Notes: generated by a model not told the origin, from the sequence alone. DNA of 64,000 nt from Volutella citrinella (GCA_034401135.1 JAWZSP010000002.1:124001-188000), one strand, 5' to 3'. Positions 22,196 to 34,672 are shown, counted from the first letter of the stretch. Numbers and translations are program-made.

Positions 22196-22541
22196 AATAA
22201 GTTATGGCCCAGTTAGAGAATCCAAGAGCAGCATGGGTAAAGGTCAACAGGGGTGCGGAAGGCTGGGGGCGTAAGCAATTCTTCTTCAGGCTGCCAAGGA
22301 ACTAGGTATACTTGCAAGCGAGGTGTTTTTAGGGCAGACGATTGGCCTTCGCAGTGGGTTGAGACGGCATTAGTTGCATATTCACCTGCAAAGTTGCGGC
22401 GCAGGCGGTTAAGGTACTGATAGCTTGGCTACTGTACCCTGAAAGATTGCAACCATCTACTTGTATGAGACACGTGGGGCATGTTAGATCGGCTGCCTGC
22501 TTAAAAGGACGAGGAATCTATAGCATATCTCAAGGTATGCT
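22196..22541. other. Intergenic region, no gene seen
   Basis: About 345 bp between two minus-strand genes: the promoter of the membrane glycoprotein and terminator of the transcription factor upstream of it. Nothing else seen. Confidence 0.4.
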
Positions 22542-24711
22542 TTATAAAAATGTCATATCTGCTATCCAGCTATCATTATATATATCAAACGAGACATCAT
22601 TAGGTAGAGTTGGTGCAGATATATCGTAATAGACGCTATTCACAGTGTCAACATCAGGCGTCAATACCCCAGCTTGCTTGAGCGCTTTCGTCCATATTGA
22701 CTTTGCATGCAGCATATTCGTTGCGAGGGCGCTGTGTATTTCAATTCCATCAGTATCCATCCCCGCAACGGCTGGTATCGCTTGGCAAATGTCGACCCCT
22801 CGCTGCAGCCATCCCATCACGTCGGCCGACTCCCAGATGGTCTTTCTGTCCCATGCGGGGTCGTCGACGAGCAGCAGGTTGTAGATGATGCGCGTGCAGC
22901 GCAGGAAGTGGAGCCAGTGGTGAATATGGAGCCCGATATATTCTTGTGGTTTGAAAGCAACAAAGTTGTTGAAGAAGCGGTCAATTGCTGATAGACAGGT
23001 CTGTACGCACTCGGCTCTGGCAAAGGTGAGCTTGCTGCTTGGAGATGGCGTTGGGTTTTCTAATGCCAGATCGAATATCATGACCTCTGTAATTGAAAGC
23101 CAGAACTTGATAATGCCGCCTGTAAGATGATCATGTCAATTAAAAGGCTCGGATGTATGAGTCGAGTTACTTACTGTGTTCCAGCAGGAGCGGTCGGATG
23201 TTGTGCCTCACTTCATCCAAGGCTCCCTTTAGTGCTTTGATTAACACTGTAGATGATGTTCGGGCGTTTGGCCGGGCACCGTGGGCTTCTTGGTCATCAT
23301 ATCCCCAGGTGGTGGAGCACCCGAAAATGTCGTTCAAGATGAGCATGCACTTTGTCTGAACCACCAAGACCTCGTCGTTTTCACCCTCGGGATCACTGGC
23401 TAGCTGGCGCAAACAATCGCCCATGTGCGACGTCCACCGCATCGGTGGCGTCCCTAGCTTATGAAAGGAGCTTGATTGGTTAGTCGCTTCACTCATCTCA
23501 TGTAGTAGCAACAGAAGAAGACTACCAACCTTGAGCATAGGCAGAAGCAAGCCAGCACGGCCCGGCGTTCCTCGTTTGTGCGCTGTCTTTGGGCCGAGGT
23601 CTGGTCACCCTTGGGCTCGCCGGCGACAGAAGCTGAGTTGGGACCGTACGCAAACGCAACGAAGCCACTCTTTGACGGGCCATGAGCTCTGTCCAGCTTG
23701 AGGTCTTGTGCCAGCGTGGCAGCCATCATGGCGCTCATGTGGAAAGCGTGCCTGACGCCGTTGTTCGTCCTGCCCCATGTGGCAAACACGAGCTGGCCGA
23801 GGAGAAGGTCCATGTCACCTTCGAAGTTGACTACAACCCGCTCAGCGAATATTCTTCGGAGCCTCTCTTGCAAAAGCACTCGTGCGGCTAACCGCTTGTG
23901 GCATATCGATTGGATCGCCAGCCAGAGATGCGGCTTTTGCAGTCGCAGTTCTGCGGCACTGGCCACTTGGAATCAGTCTCTCCTCTTAGTTGATTAAGTC
24001 CTAACGCAGTGCAGTTACCTACGTGGTTGCTGCAGGGATGTGCACTAGTGGGAACATGGTTAGATGAAAGGTTCGGAATAGTTGCAAGCTCTCCTCGGTC
24101 TGCAGCGGATCAATGTCGGCGATGTCAGAATACGAGGCTATTGTCGAGGGCGTATTGGCGAGAGACTGGGGGCCAGAAATTGTGGAACTCCTCGGGGCTT
24201 GGTACGCGCTCCGTGATGATGCACCGTTTGTTTGCTCCGCTGGTGATACACTAGAGCTAGACCCCAAGTTTGTCAGCGGTGGTGTCAATTGTCGGTAGTA
24301 TCGACATGCTGTGTACACGGAAAGCTACACGGAAAGAAAAGGAGACATGACGTACCTTGACGCAAGACCAGGCATCGTCTGTTCTCCGCTGCCCGTGTCC
24401 ACAGTAGGTACATGTACAGGTTGAGCCTGTGACTTGAGCAGAGTGACTAGGCTTTCCAGCCTCTCCTCAATCATGGCGGTCCTGTTTGGGGGCCGACCGC
24501 CGCCTCGCTTGCGAGTGACGCGTGGTGGTTGGCATGGTCTTCCAAGCCGATGACACCGCTGGCAGGCGGTGCCGGGGGCTTCCGCTTCCCGTACGCACTT
24601 GCATTTAGCCTTGTAACAGCCTTGACAAGCACTTCCATATGGCGACGGGATCTGCCGTGCGGAAATCGAGTCCTCCGCAGTGGGCTGGTCACTATGTTGC
24701 TGCTGCATCAT
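22542..24711 (-). CDS. Zn2Cys6 transcription factor
   Basis: Five exons (24711-24356, 24256-24023, 23958-23530, 23470-23175, 23119-22542), 630 aa. The zinc cluster is CQGCYKAKCKC then CQRCHRLGRPC, followed by an AT-hook-like KRGGGRPPNR basic segment and a short helix (MIEERLESLVTLL). The middle region begins with a segment typical of these factors (ESLQLFRTFHLTMFPLVHI, KPHLWLAIQSI). All introns are 55-99 bp and restore frame; three of four donors are gtac/gtag/gtaa-type and two acceptors are preceded by CTAAC-like branch sites. The gene is divergent from an SDR gene at 25222 over 510 bp, which may be a target; that is inference. Confidence 0.88.
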
Positions 24712-25221
24712 CTCAGGCGTCCAATCATCTAGTAGTGACCGGAACTCGCGGATCTTGTCGCTCGCACGCTTCTGGTGGGAATAAGGCTGCTGGGAGTACT
24801 TGGGAACCGGGGCGGACGTATTTGAGGGCCGTTCGCCGGCGGTTTGCTTTATTTGCTGGACAGATTGGATATTGGTTGACGAGGAACGGGGCGGTTGATG
24901 GTCTCAACCCCGCCGAAGGCCATCCATGGTCTGAAGGGTATTCCACAGTGGAGCCACTATTGTTCCTCACTAATCCGAATCTAGACCTAGTGCACGGCCC
25001 GGTCGAGTTTCCATCCCCGAATGCCGGGCTGCTTCCACTCGCGGGCATAGGAAATCATGAATCATTCGCTCTCGGAGATAGCAACTGTAATTTGGGATGT
25101 AACTAATAGTATAAATATACCTTCCATTTCAAACCCAGCATGATTCTTTCCCATATTGCCTCGGCATCGAAGCAGAGTCAGCCTCTTCTCACCCAGGAAG
25201 ATCCGAACACGGTCGTGCAAC
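24712..25221. promoter_or_regulatory. Shared promoter of regulator and SDR genes
   Basis: A 510-bp divergent region between a Zn2Cys6 factor (minus) and an SDR gene (plus). A TATAAATATA sequence at about 25110-25119 lies some 105 bp before the SDR start. Confidence 0.45.
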
Positions 25222-26152
25222 ATGCCAAACAAGCAGGTCGTATTTATTACCGGAGGTACGTCATCTTATGGATATAGCAGTCCGGTTCAAGCATTAACGT
25301 TAGTTTAAAAGGCAACACCGGCCTTGGACTCGAGGTGGTGAAAGCTCTAGCCGCCTCAGAAACCGCATATGAGATTATCCTGGGATGTCGCACCGTGTCC
25401 AAAGGTGAAGCCGCAGCTGCGACTGTTAAATCAGAGTTTCCGAACACGTCATCGAACATCAGCATCGCTCAGGCAGACCTCTCGTCCGACTCGTCGCTTG
25501 AGGCTGCCGTAGAGAGCATAACCGAAAAAGTTGGGCAAATTGATGTACTCATCAACAATGGCGGTGCCTCCTTCGACACGATGCACCAACAGGGCAAAAT
25601 GACCCTTCGCGAAGCCTGGAATGCGTCATGGGATACCAACGTGTCCGGCACACAAGTCTTGACGACGCTGGCAATTCCGCTGCTCTTGAAGTCTACCAAC
25701 CCCAGACTTTTATTCATCACAAGTGGCACCTCTTCCCTGCAAGAGACGGAGCGTTCTGATGGGCCCATTTTCCAGCGACTGAACGGCAGCCCGGACAAAG
25801 GATGGCCCAAGTCGGCCCAAGGTGTGCCAGTCATCAGCTACCGCAGCGCCAAGACGGGTCTCAACATGTTGGTGCGTGATTGGCACCGTATCCTGCGCAA
25901 CGATGGTGTCAAGGTCTGGGCCATTTCGCCTGGATTTCTCGCTACTGGACTCGGCGGAGCGGGGCCCGAGGTATTGAAAAAGGTACGTGTTGATCCAGCT
26001 TCCCACCTTCTTCAATAGCATACTAATACTTTTGCAAGATGGGGGCCAAGGACCCTTCCGAGGGTGGCAGCTTTATTAAGAATGTGGTCGAAGGCGGACG
26101 CGATCAAGACGTCGGAAAGGTTATCCGCGCTGATATGATTCAGGATTGGTAG
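25222..26152 (+). CDS. Short-chain dehydrogenase/reductase
   Basis: Three exons (25222-25255, 25312-25982, 26039-26152), 272 aa. Classical SDR: cofactor motif TGGNTGLG created by splicing exon 1 to exon 2, NNGGAS in the fourth strand (variant of NNAG), the catalytic Ser in FITSGTSS and YRSAK as the YxxxK catalytic pair. The SPGFLATGL segment after the active site is also typical. The enzyme should oxidise or reduce a carbonyl or alcohol with NAD(P)(H); the similarity is to the cytosolic carbonyl-reductase-like group. The last intron (gtacgt..actaatacttttgcaag) precedes a 37-codon final exon. It is divergent from a Zn2Cys6 regulator. Confidence 0.93.
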
Positions 26153-26986
26153 ATGTTCCTAGCTGGTTGGAAGCCAAGTCCGAGGCCTAGCTATCAATCT
26201 CGGAATTTTCGCAAGTCTGGTGTGTTGGACAGTCCGTAGGTCTCGTGAAATCCATGCGTGCCTTGCACCTTGTTAGTCTACATCTCGATATGAGTGTATA
26301 TCTTTAGCAGATCACAAGACACAAGCCCAACGTGACCGTTATGGCCCAATCTCATGCCAAGAAGCCCATCGTCAAGAATGGCAAGGCTGTTAGTGTTGAC
26401 ATGGAGGTTATCACACAGACAGGCGAGACTAGTGAGCTTGCAGGCCATCTACAACGCCATTGTCTCGCTTAGTGCCTGTGAGTCTGCCAAACTTTTACTG
26501 CTCCCTGGCATTGGTCGTGAGGCTGAGCTGAGTAAATAGGATATTGCAACTGTTGTAAAGTAAAGCCGGAAAATGTTAGGCCAATGCAACTGTACACAAG
26601 TGAAAATCAAGGCAGACGCAATATTATTTTGGCGGGTCAAATTCATCGTCCCATTTGTTTGCATGGCATTCGATGTTGGCTGGCGTCACGATCTAGCCCT
26701 TGAAACACAGTTGGTTGTTGGTTGTCATGATTCTGGGATCACCCCCACCATCCATTGACCAGGATGCACCCTCGGTCATTCGCACCCCTCTTCCAAGTCC
26801 TAACCCAGCTCATCTCCCTCAGGCTCCCTACAAGTTAGACGCTGCCTACATATATAGTGCTACACATATCTTCATTAGCCCGTCTTGCCGTTGGTCCCCA
26901 ACAATCTACATATGCTTCCACTTCTTTACCCAGCCTCTCCAATCTTGCGTCTCCTGTCGCGTCCCTCGACGGCGAAGCTCATCACG
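26153..26986. other. Intergenic region with a possible gene relic
   Basis: About 830 bp between the SDR stop and the 2EXR-like gene. It holds a 43-codon open frame at about 26341-26472 (described separately) and, near 26851, a CATATATAG sequence that may be the TATA box of the gene at 26987. Confidence 0.4.
26341..26540 (+). pseudogene. Possible short coding relic
   Basis: The frame from the ATG at 26341 reads like real protein (AKKPIVKNGKAVSVDMEVIT, then TGETSEL) and ends after 43 codons. A second frame just downstream continues in protein-like style (AIYNAIVSLSACESAKLLLL). The join suggests a small gene or gene end broken by a frameshift, or an exon of something larger now lost. I do not recognise the family. 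The evidence is compositional only. Confidence 0.25.
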
Positions 26987-27884
26987 ATGGTGTCAGACGC
27001 GTTCCTCCCATTTCGCCGGCTTCCCGCTGAACTGCAGGATATTGTATGGGACATGGCAGTAGCCGGCGCACATCCAGCAGCTCACGTTGTCGAGATGAAC
27101 AAAGTCGGCACTCTAGACCCTCCGCTTGATCGGGACGGCCGCCCCCGCCTCTTACGCCGGGGACCAACGCCCGTGATTTGGAACCTGATGCTTCATCGAT
27201 CTGCGAGAGGGCCCTTGGCCTATCCCTTGTCCCACATATGCAAACGCTCTCGAATGGCCGCGATCAGACATCAAGAACGCCGCGTCGTTGAAAAAAAATC
27301 CGTTTCAACTCGCGGAAAGCCTGCCTGACAACGCTCTGGAGAAGCTGCCGCCGTCTGAGATAGATGCCGAGTCCGACCTTGTCATTTTGCGCCCTGGCTG
27401 GGCCGCGATAGGAAAGAGTGTCTCCAACATGTTCGCGGCTATGGATTTCAGGATGCAGCGTGTAACTGCTCAGCTATTCTACATGGCAGTAGAATGGTGT
27501 CCAGGCAGTCAGGATTGGACCGCAAATGACGACAACGCCTTGGAGGCACTCTCCGGGCTGCTGGATGGTTTTTACGCGCTGCGCACCTTCTTCATCATCA
27601 TCGCGCCCAAGGATATCCAACAAGGCACAACGCAGGCTGAGGGCTACGCAGCAACACAAGATGAGAAGCTCAAATTTCATGGTAGCAGAGTATACGAGCC
27701 AATTGATGAAGCATGTGCGCCGCAACCAGTCGTACAGCTCATTGAACAGTTGCGACAGATCCAACCCAAGCGGCCGAAGCTGAAAGGGTATCTCAAGGAA
27801 AAGAGGGGAGAGCATCCGGAATGGGAGGATCGACTGGAGCTGCGATTGCTCTCTTGGACGGATGGGGGAGGGCAAAGGGATTGA
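26987..27884 (+). pseudogene. 2EXR/F-box-like gene with a frameshift in an A8 tract
   Basis: The frame from the ATG at 26987 starts with FLPFRRLPAELQDIVWDMAV, the hallmark of fungal 2EXR proteins (F-box-like opening), and continues to PLSHICKRSRMAAIRH, which matches the usual 'CRESR' helix. It then runs into a stop at 27328. The protein-like sequence resumes in another frame (NPFQLAESLPDNALEKLPPS) and continues to 27884. The two frames meet at a run of eight A at about 27290-27297; one A fewer would give a single open frame of about 299 codons. No acceptable intron joins the frames. Either the homopolymer is misread or the gene is truly broken. Function of 2EXR proteins is largely unknown. 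Confidence 0.6.
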
Positions 27885-30800
27885 ATTGATGCAATCCTTT
27901 ATTCTGACGGGTGTATCAACTCGGAAGTGGCAGGTCAAGCTGATGAAACGCCTGGCAGTTGGCAATTCTATTTCCGTCGCTGCCTGTTTTTCTTCTTCCT
28001 TTAGAGCTTTCCAAGCCTGCAATGCCTTTCTCGTTGGGTATCAACCTAGTGAACCCTTCTCATCAGCTACATCAAGTTTCCCTGGCTTCTTTGTCATGAG
28101 AGTGGTTGATCATATCACCCCAAGAATCCGTCGTCAATAGCCCCAGACAGACCTAGATCAGACATCCGTTGACACAGCCCTGCTCCCATACGTTGCTTAA
28201 CTTGCAAGTGCTACCATGTTTGCACACGTCACTCTCTCTCGTCCAACCTGTCCTCAAAACAGTGCTCCCCGAGAGGCCGCGTACCAGGGATAAGGTGCAA
28301 TCAAGCTTCTAGCTGCTTGTGCCTGTATCTTCTCTTCTTAATATCATATTTCGCAGCTATTACTCTGGCGCATGGTATACAATGCTATCGAGAATGGCTG
28401 CCACACCAGTGGCGTCTGACTCGTGTGTAGCTATCTGACCAAGATCTTTCTCTGCAACCAAGCACGACTAACGACTCGTCGAGATCCATCATGTTTGGGG
28501 ACTATCAATGCGGAGAACATAGCTCGTCGCATTGCACCTAGGCCAGCATTCCGCCAGCCATTCCTCGCGCTAAACAAGGACACAACTTCACCATGGTGAC
28601 AAGCAGCAGCCGGAGCGGGATGGGACTCTGGCCATCCCCAAAGTGGCCATGGTGCAATGGCATCTACCGCAGCAGCTTTCCTACATATTATTTCCTCCCG
28701 TTCCCCAGAGCTGGGTCTCCCCGGCGGAGATTATATTAGTGCATTCCGTGCCGCGATGGGCCAAGTGCTTGACTCTTGGTGCTGTGGGCACTGGCTGACT
28801 CGCACCTGAGTCGCAGCAATTCAAACTCGAGTCAGCAGGCTTTGGATTGTAGCAGACTGTAATTGCAGTGCCAGCAGTGTTGCAAGCAAGCTTTGACATT
28901 CAAGCATTCACAAAGGCACATTGTAATTGTCGGTGTGCAGCTGCTGGCGCATTGCATCACACACAGCATCAATGAACCCAATTGTGATGTTGATCGCACA
29001 AGTGGAGACAATAATAAAAGGCACGCACGCAAGCACGCACACACACATCTGCAAAGTTCAACCACAGCAGGTCAGTGAGTTGGTGAGCCCGCAGAGCGCT
29101 CCGAGGAGCAACGGAGGTGGCGTAAGCCACAGGAACAGGGTTCTACGCAGGTTCTCTTGGTTCGACGGAGCATGGCACAGTACAATGGATCAGCGAGCCA
29201 ACACACAGGTCACAGGCCTTGACGCCACCTCTGTGGGTCCGTGGTTGGGCAGTGTGTCGGCCACGTTTGCCGGTCCGATGCAGGCTCTCAAAGGGCAATT
29301 CTACGGCAGGAAGGCCGTCTCTCCTTGGCGCGTGTTTGTCTCTCGGGAGGCTTCGGTTGCTAATTCGGTTTGGGGAATGGAGGGGGGGGCGGAGAAACCA
29401 GTGGCGCAAGACTTTGCGGGCCGGTGAGGTCCAACGAAGGGAGGGAAAAAATACAAGGAACCGACGAAGGCTGTGGGACGAACGGGGTGATTAGTGATGA
29501 GTGCTAGAACAGAGCTAGAATGGCGGCAGCCCGGGCAATGCAGGACCAGAGTCAGATATGCCAGTTGTGTTGTCATCTCGTTGGGCCGATGGTGTGCTCG
29601 GCGTACATGTCAGACTGGCACAGACTGCCCTCAGACTCTCAGTGCGTGCCGGCCCACACTGTGGGAGTTTTGGGAGCGAAGCCCAGCTCTTGCAAGGATT
29701 TGGGGGCCATGTGCGAATTCGACCATGGATCACTGGCAGCCTTCCGTTGGGAGCAGGGCGCAGGGCAGACGTGCAGCGCACGCGAATGGTTGGGAAGCTC
29801 GCACAAGTGACCAGAATGAGCGAGCGGGATGATCACCCACCAGCGCACGATGCATCCCCGTCCCAGTGTCAGTGTCAGCTTCCCGTCCCAGATTCAGCTG
29901 CGCGCGGGAGCGGCCCACGACGGAAGCCGGGAAGACCACAGCAAGGAAGGCCGACGCACAGACGGCCCAGAGTAAGGCGGCCCGCCAGCAGAAAACTCTC
30001 ATCAAACGCTGCGTGTGTCTGCCCCGGCTGCTGTTGGCCCGTCGGCTGAGACCCCCTGGCGCCCGGGCTGGCAAATGGGAGCGGCGGACGACGACAGGGG
30101 ATCAAGGCGTTGCAGCGAGGCGGTGTTTCACGGCCAAGGCTCGGGTGGATCGAGGCCAGCGCGGGCAGCTAATCAGAATCCCGTCGAATCCAACCGGATC
30201 CCTGGTCTTGCCCCATGGATGGGGTGTCTCCATGGGTGTCTCCGTCGGAAGAGTCACAGAGGTTGCAGTCCTAGCCCCGGGAGGTACAGTGCCGTGCGGA
30301 GGGCATGCGTTCATTCATTCATCATTCATTGTTGGCGGTGCATATTGTCTTGACTGCGAGAGAAGGTCATGGCGGTACGCGGACACAAGACGCGCATGGC
30401 CTCGTCAGAATACATGTCGTCTTGCAGTACGCAGTAACAGGACGCGCAAGGCACAGTACTCCGTACAGTACATCTGGGAGGACATCACCAAGTCAAGAGG
30501 TTGCATGACCAACACCCGCACCCCTGCAGCCAGCCCCGTAATTTTAAAATGCCGCCGCCACGTTGCTGTGCGGCTAGCGGTCCCTGGGCGTAGCGCACCC
30601 CCCGTTGTGCCTCTGTGTGCCTGAGTGTGCCTGAGCGGCCCCGAGTGTGCCTGAAAAGTGTGTGCGTGTACCTGCGTGGTGTGGGTGGGCGCCTGTGGTG
30701 GTGCCGCACTGTCAGTGTTCTGGCGTGTTCCCTTCTCAGCTCCGCGTGTGTGTAATGGATGGATGGATGTGCTGTGCTTGCACATTTCTGCTCTGTTTGT

Positions 30801-31225
30801 CGGCGGTTGCTTTAGCGCGTCCTTTGTTTCGTCGCCCTCGTCTACTTCTATCCCATCGATCCCTGCTGTTCCGTTTCCTGTTCTGCTCTCCCCTTCACAC
30901 ACAATCATCTCAAGCTCTCCGTGGCAGGCCACTCTTTTTTTGCTGCTGAGACGATCGATACCCCCATCGGCTGTGCCAGATCCCTCCTTTGAGTCCATCG
31001 CGACACACAACGTTCACTGTCTGTCAGTCAGTCACTACAACGGCCCATCACCAGCGGCCTTTCATACTGCGCGCACAGCCCATACAAAGCAACCACCAAC
31101 AGTCTTTGACATCGACTCTCGACGCCAGCGTCGTCAAAAACGTCACCACCAGCCCTGCAACAACAGAGCTACTTCCATTCTTTCCAAAGAGCAATCGAGA
31201 TATCACCATCGCACACATCGCAAAC
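27885..31225. other. 3.3-kb gene-free tract upstream of GPI wall protein gene
   Basis: No frame here has coding character across it. Visible content: a CA/GCAC-rich microsatellite around 29020-29050, CATT repeats at about 30307-30330, imperfect copies of tgtgcctgag at about 30606-30655, and a pyrimidine-rich stretch at about 30825-30905 that likely belongs to the 5' leader of the gene at 31226. The size suggests an extended promoter with a long leader, or a non-coding transcript unit; neither can be decided from sequence. Confidence 0.5.
30606..30655. repeat. Short imperfect tandem repeat
   Basis: Three to four spaced copies of tgtgcctgag/tgtgcctctg in 50 bp, in the presumed promoter of the GPI-anchored protein gene. 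Confidence 0.5.
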
Positions 31226-32746
31226 ATGGTTTCCTCTCACGCACTCCTTGCCATCGCCTTCGCGGCCGGCGCCTCAGCCAAGTCCGTCTGGGCGACGCCC
31301 CACGACAAGTTCTCGTCTTCCATCGGTGTTTTGGGCTGCAAGATCAACACGTAAGTAGCGAAATGGCACACTGCGGCTTTGCAGGGTTCCCGAAATGGAT
31401 CATTGTGTAAGCCGCGCCGCGAGACATCAGACACTGACCCCGATAGGAACCGCGTCGCTTACTGGCCCCAGTCAGTCGACTGCAACAACATTTGTGTTGA
31501 GCTGAGCCACGAGGGACGCAGCGTCTACCTGCTCCGCATCGACAAGTCGGAGGGCGCCTACGACATCAGCTACGACGCCTGGGTGTACCTGCAGAGCGGC
31601 AAGAAGGCGTCGGAGAACCCCATGGAGGGCGGCCCCGTCGAGATGGAGGCCAAGGACGTGGATGCCTCCAAGTGCGCCAGCCTCCTCGACAACGGCAAGG
31701 TCCCCCTGAGCGCCGCCAACAGCATGAACTTCCTGTCCTCCTGCCTGGACCAGGCCAGCAGCTACATCGCCAAGAACCACGTGCTGTACAACATCTGCGA
31801 CTCCATCTGCACCTCGGGCTACGACGAGACGTGCAAGTATGAGCCGGATGTCAGCAGCCAGCCCAGCTGCAAGAACACGCTCGGCATGAATTCTAGGGTG
31901 CTCGAGGGACCCGCGGTCTGGGACTACGAGTACAAGACGGGTAAGCTGGTACTGGCCGGTCCCTCCAGCCGCAAGGCGTCGCCTCCTACCGACACGGGCA
32001 GCGGCGACGGCAACGGCAGCGGCAGCGGCAGCGGCAGCGGCAACAACAGCCCCCCTGTCTACAGCAGCCCCCCCGAGCAGCCCAAGACAACCAGCAAGCA
32101 GGCCGAGCCCGCGCCCCAGCCCACACCTGAGACCAAGCCGCAGCCCCAGCCGGAGCCCCAACCCCAGCCCCAGCCCCAGCCTGAGCCTGAGACCAGTACC
32201 AAGTACAACCACCAGCACCAGCACACCAGCTACACGCACCAGCACCAGCAGCAACAGTCCACCGGGGGCGTCTTCCAGGAAATCCCCAGCAGCTCTGCCG
32301 CTGACCAGCCCACGTACGTTGCCCCCACGACCCAGGCCGAGCCTCCCAAGCAGACGACGAGCAGCAGCAGCAGCAGCAGTAGCACCACTAGCATCCCTCC
32401 CCCTCCCCCTTCGCCCCCTACCACGACTTCTGTGTCTTCGTCCACCACGACTGCTGCTCCGCCTCCGCCTGCTACGACCGAGGCCGAGTCGTCGTCGTCC
32501 TTTACCACCTCTGTCAAGACTTCCGCTAAGCCCACCACCAGCGCCAACTCGGATGCCGCCCCGGCCTACACCAGCACCGCCAGCCTGGTCACCGTGCCGA
32601 GCAGCAAGCCCACCACCACCGGCGCCCCCCCTGCCGGCACCGCTCCCGCAACTGTGCCCCCTGCCAACGCAGGATCCAGGGCCCAGCTGCCCTACGCGGC
32701 CGCTGGCCTGGCGCTCGTCGCCTCAGTCTTGATGGCTGCTTTCTAG
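31226..32746 (+). CDS. GPI-anchored cell wall protein with Ser/Thr/Pro stalk
   Basis: Two exons, 31226-31350 and 31447-32746, 474 aa. A signal peptide (MVSSHALLAIAFAAGASA) precedes a Cys-containing globular domain (about residues 20-215) with motifs RVAYWPQSVDCNNICVEL, GAYDISYDAW and HVLYNICDSICTSG. Next come Gly/Ser, Pro/Gln and Ser/Thr-rich stalks and a C-terminal hydrophobic tail (LPYAAAGLALVASVLMAAF) after a small-residue omega site, together a clear GPI signal. The globular domain is common in filamentous ascomycete wall proteins, and its motifs recall double-psi beta-barrel secreted proteins; that fold is a guess. The 96-bp intron (gtaagt..cccgatag) joins signal and domain. Likely a structural wall or surface-interaction protein. 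Confidence 0.88.
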
Positions 32747-33630
32747 ATTTACGCTTAGAGGAACATAGATACCATAAAATCGGGTAACACGGACACGGCT
32801 GGATAGCTTGATGATTGAATGAACACCAAAAAGCTCAATTTTGCTTTCAAAACAATGCTCCTGTTTGCGCGTGCCAAAGTGATTGTGATTGTCTTTGTTT
32901 TGCCGATCCTCGGCTCCCCGACAACGCTCTGTTTTCGCCAAGCGGCTCTGCGTCACTCATTGTCCGGCCACCCTCCGACGAGTTGCCAGTGCGGCCGGCC
33001 GCCTTCCGCCCGGATTAATCAGTCATCCACGGATGCATAAAAAATAAGTAAAATAAAATGGCTCAGACGTGAAAACTCTTTATGTCAGTGCCGCCTAACC
33101 ATATTCGGCCTCGGCTAGCTATATTTAGCACTAGCGTGATTAAAATTACAGAACAACGCAATGGGTGTCACGTGCGCGCTATACCAGAAGCAGTCTACCG
33201 TCGTTGCCTCGCCTCGATTGCGATTTTGCCTTCTCCAGGCCCTACCCTACGCGCGTTCTGTGCCCTAAAATGACTCTCAATGAGGGACTTTACAGGAATA
33301 GCTCTTTGGAATCGTTGCTGCCTCCTTCTCAAACAGTGCGCCGGCATAGACCCGATACTAAGGCACTCGTAGGGTGTGGTGGGGATGAGCTAGAGCGGTG
33401 TTGGGACCTGATGCAGGCAATAATTGTCACAGCACACCTGGCACTGTACGCACAACAGGGGAGACGGTGAATGCCGTTGGAAGACAAAACGTTGAGAGTG
33501 GCACAACACTTCCAGCTTAATAATACAGCCAACATTATTCAAGCACAATATGAATCATGGCGAAACACCTGCTCAATACAGGCCACGCAACATTGTCGAG
33601 TCAAGACCCCCCATCTGACACAAGAGATTT
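32747..33630. other. Convergent intergenic region
   Basis: About 880 bp between the convergent 3' ends of the GPI protein and SDR genes. No supported gene; AT-rich short stretches near 33030-33060. Confidence 0.4.
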
Positions 33631-34672
33631 TCAGTACGTAGCTGGAGTAACACTCAGCCGCCCACCATCCGTCAGCACACAATTCCCGTTGCAGTATGAT
33701 CCTGCGCGGGAGGCGAGGTACAGCAGCGGACCCATAATGTCTTCGGGCGTTCCGGCACGCTCAGCAGGTATCTGGTCTAGCGGGAAGGCTCCTTCAGCCG
33801 TCGGATCACTCCCATTAATGAGATTCGTTGTGAGGTCTGTTGGGAACACTATCATGGGTAGTCAGCACAAACAATTATCCGCTGTTGAATCGAGAGAAGA
33901 GGACATACACCCAGGACAGAGCACATTGGCCCTGATTCTGTAGGGAACCAAGTACGTTGCCAGCACCTTGAGCATCATGGTCGTGGCGGCTTTGCTCGTT
34001 CCGTAGGCGAAGCCGGCTGTGATTTTCCTATTGAAGCTCCCGATACTGCTGGTCGCAATGACCTGGCTTCTGCCGCCCTGATACCCCGACTTGTTGCCCT
34101 GGTCCAACAAGTGCAGAAAGGAAATGGCCGTGTAGAAGACGGCGCTGCAGTTGACGTGATATGTGTTTGTAAATTCCTCCATGGGAATGTTGAGCAGCGC
34201 GTCCTGGACCTGCGCAATGGTAGCGTTGGGCGGCACGTTGCCAGACGGCCCGGCGATGCCCGAGTTTGCAACGACAAGGTTGATGTAGCCAACTTCTGCC
34301 TCGACGACTGCCGCTGCGGCCTTGAGGTCGTTGAGGCTCGTGACATCGCACGGCAACGGGACCACGTTATCCAAGCCCTGGTCTGGGTTAGCAGTGTGGC
34401 TGGAAAGGCTTCTCAAGACTGACAATATTCTTGACGGCATCTTCTAGAGCCTGCTTCCTGCGGCCGATGATGTATACCTTCTTGGCACCGTTTTCTGCCA
34501 GAGCACGGGTCATGTGGAGGCCAAGTCCTGGTTTCCTCGTCAGCTCCTATCGTGTCTGGACCAAGTTGCATGATGTGTGTGCGAGAGGGAACGTACCACT
34601 GCCTCCGCCGGTTACCACTGCCACGATTCCCTGGACATTGAACAAGTTGGTTGACGGCGTTGATTGGCTCAT
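33631..34672 (-). CDS. Short-chain dehydrogenase/reductase (second)
   Basis: Four exons (34672-34597, 34527-34424, 34377-33909, 33848-33631), 288 aa. SDR motifs: VVTGGGSGLGLH (cofactor loop, formed by splicing), CDVT and VANSGIAG (variant of NNAG), the Ser in ATSSIGS, and YGTSKAA as YxxxK. CPG before the third intron continues as LFPTDLTTN, the usual PG-hydrophobic segment. The C-terminus has GTPEDIMGPLLYLAS and LTDGG, typical of the classical family. The second intron has two possible acceptors (34378 or 34384); the former with donor gtcagt is used here. Substrate unknown; close in style to fungal reductases acting on secondary metabolites or sugars. Confidence 0.88.

Noticed and set aside
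29520..29810. 96-codon Cys-containing frame in the 3.3-kb tract
   Set aside because: No signal peptide, no homologous pattern, and overlapping frames of equal length exist on both strands.
31472..32254. 260-codon open frame opposite the GPI protein gene
   Set aside because: It mirrors the low-complexity Ser/Pro/Gln stalk and is almost all Leu/Gly/Val; no start context or family features.
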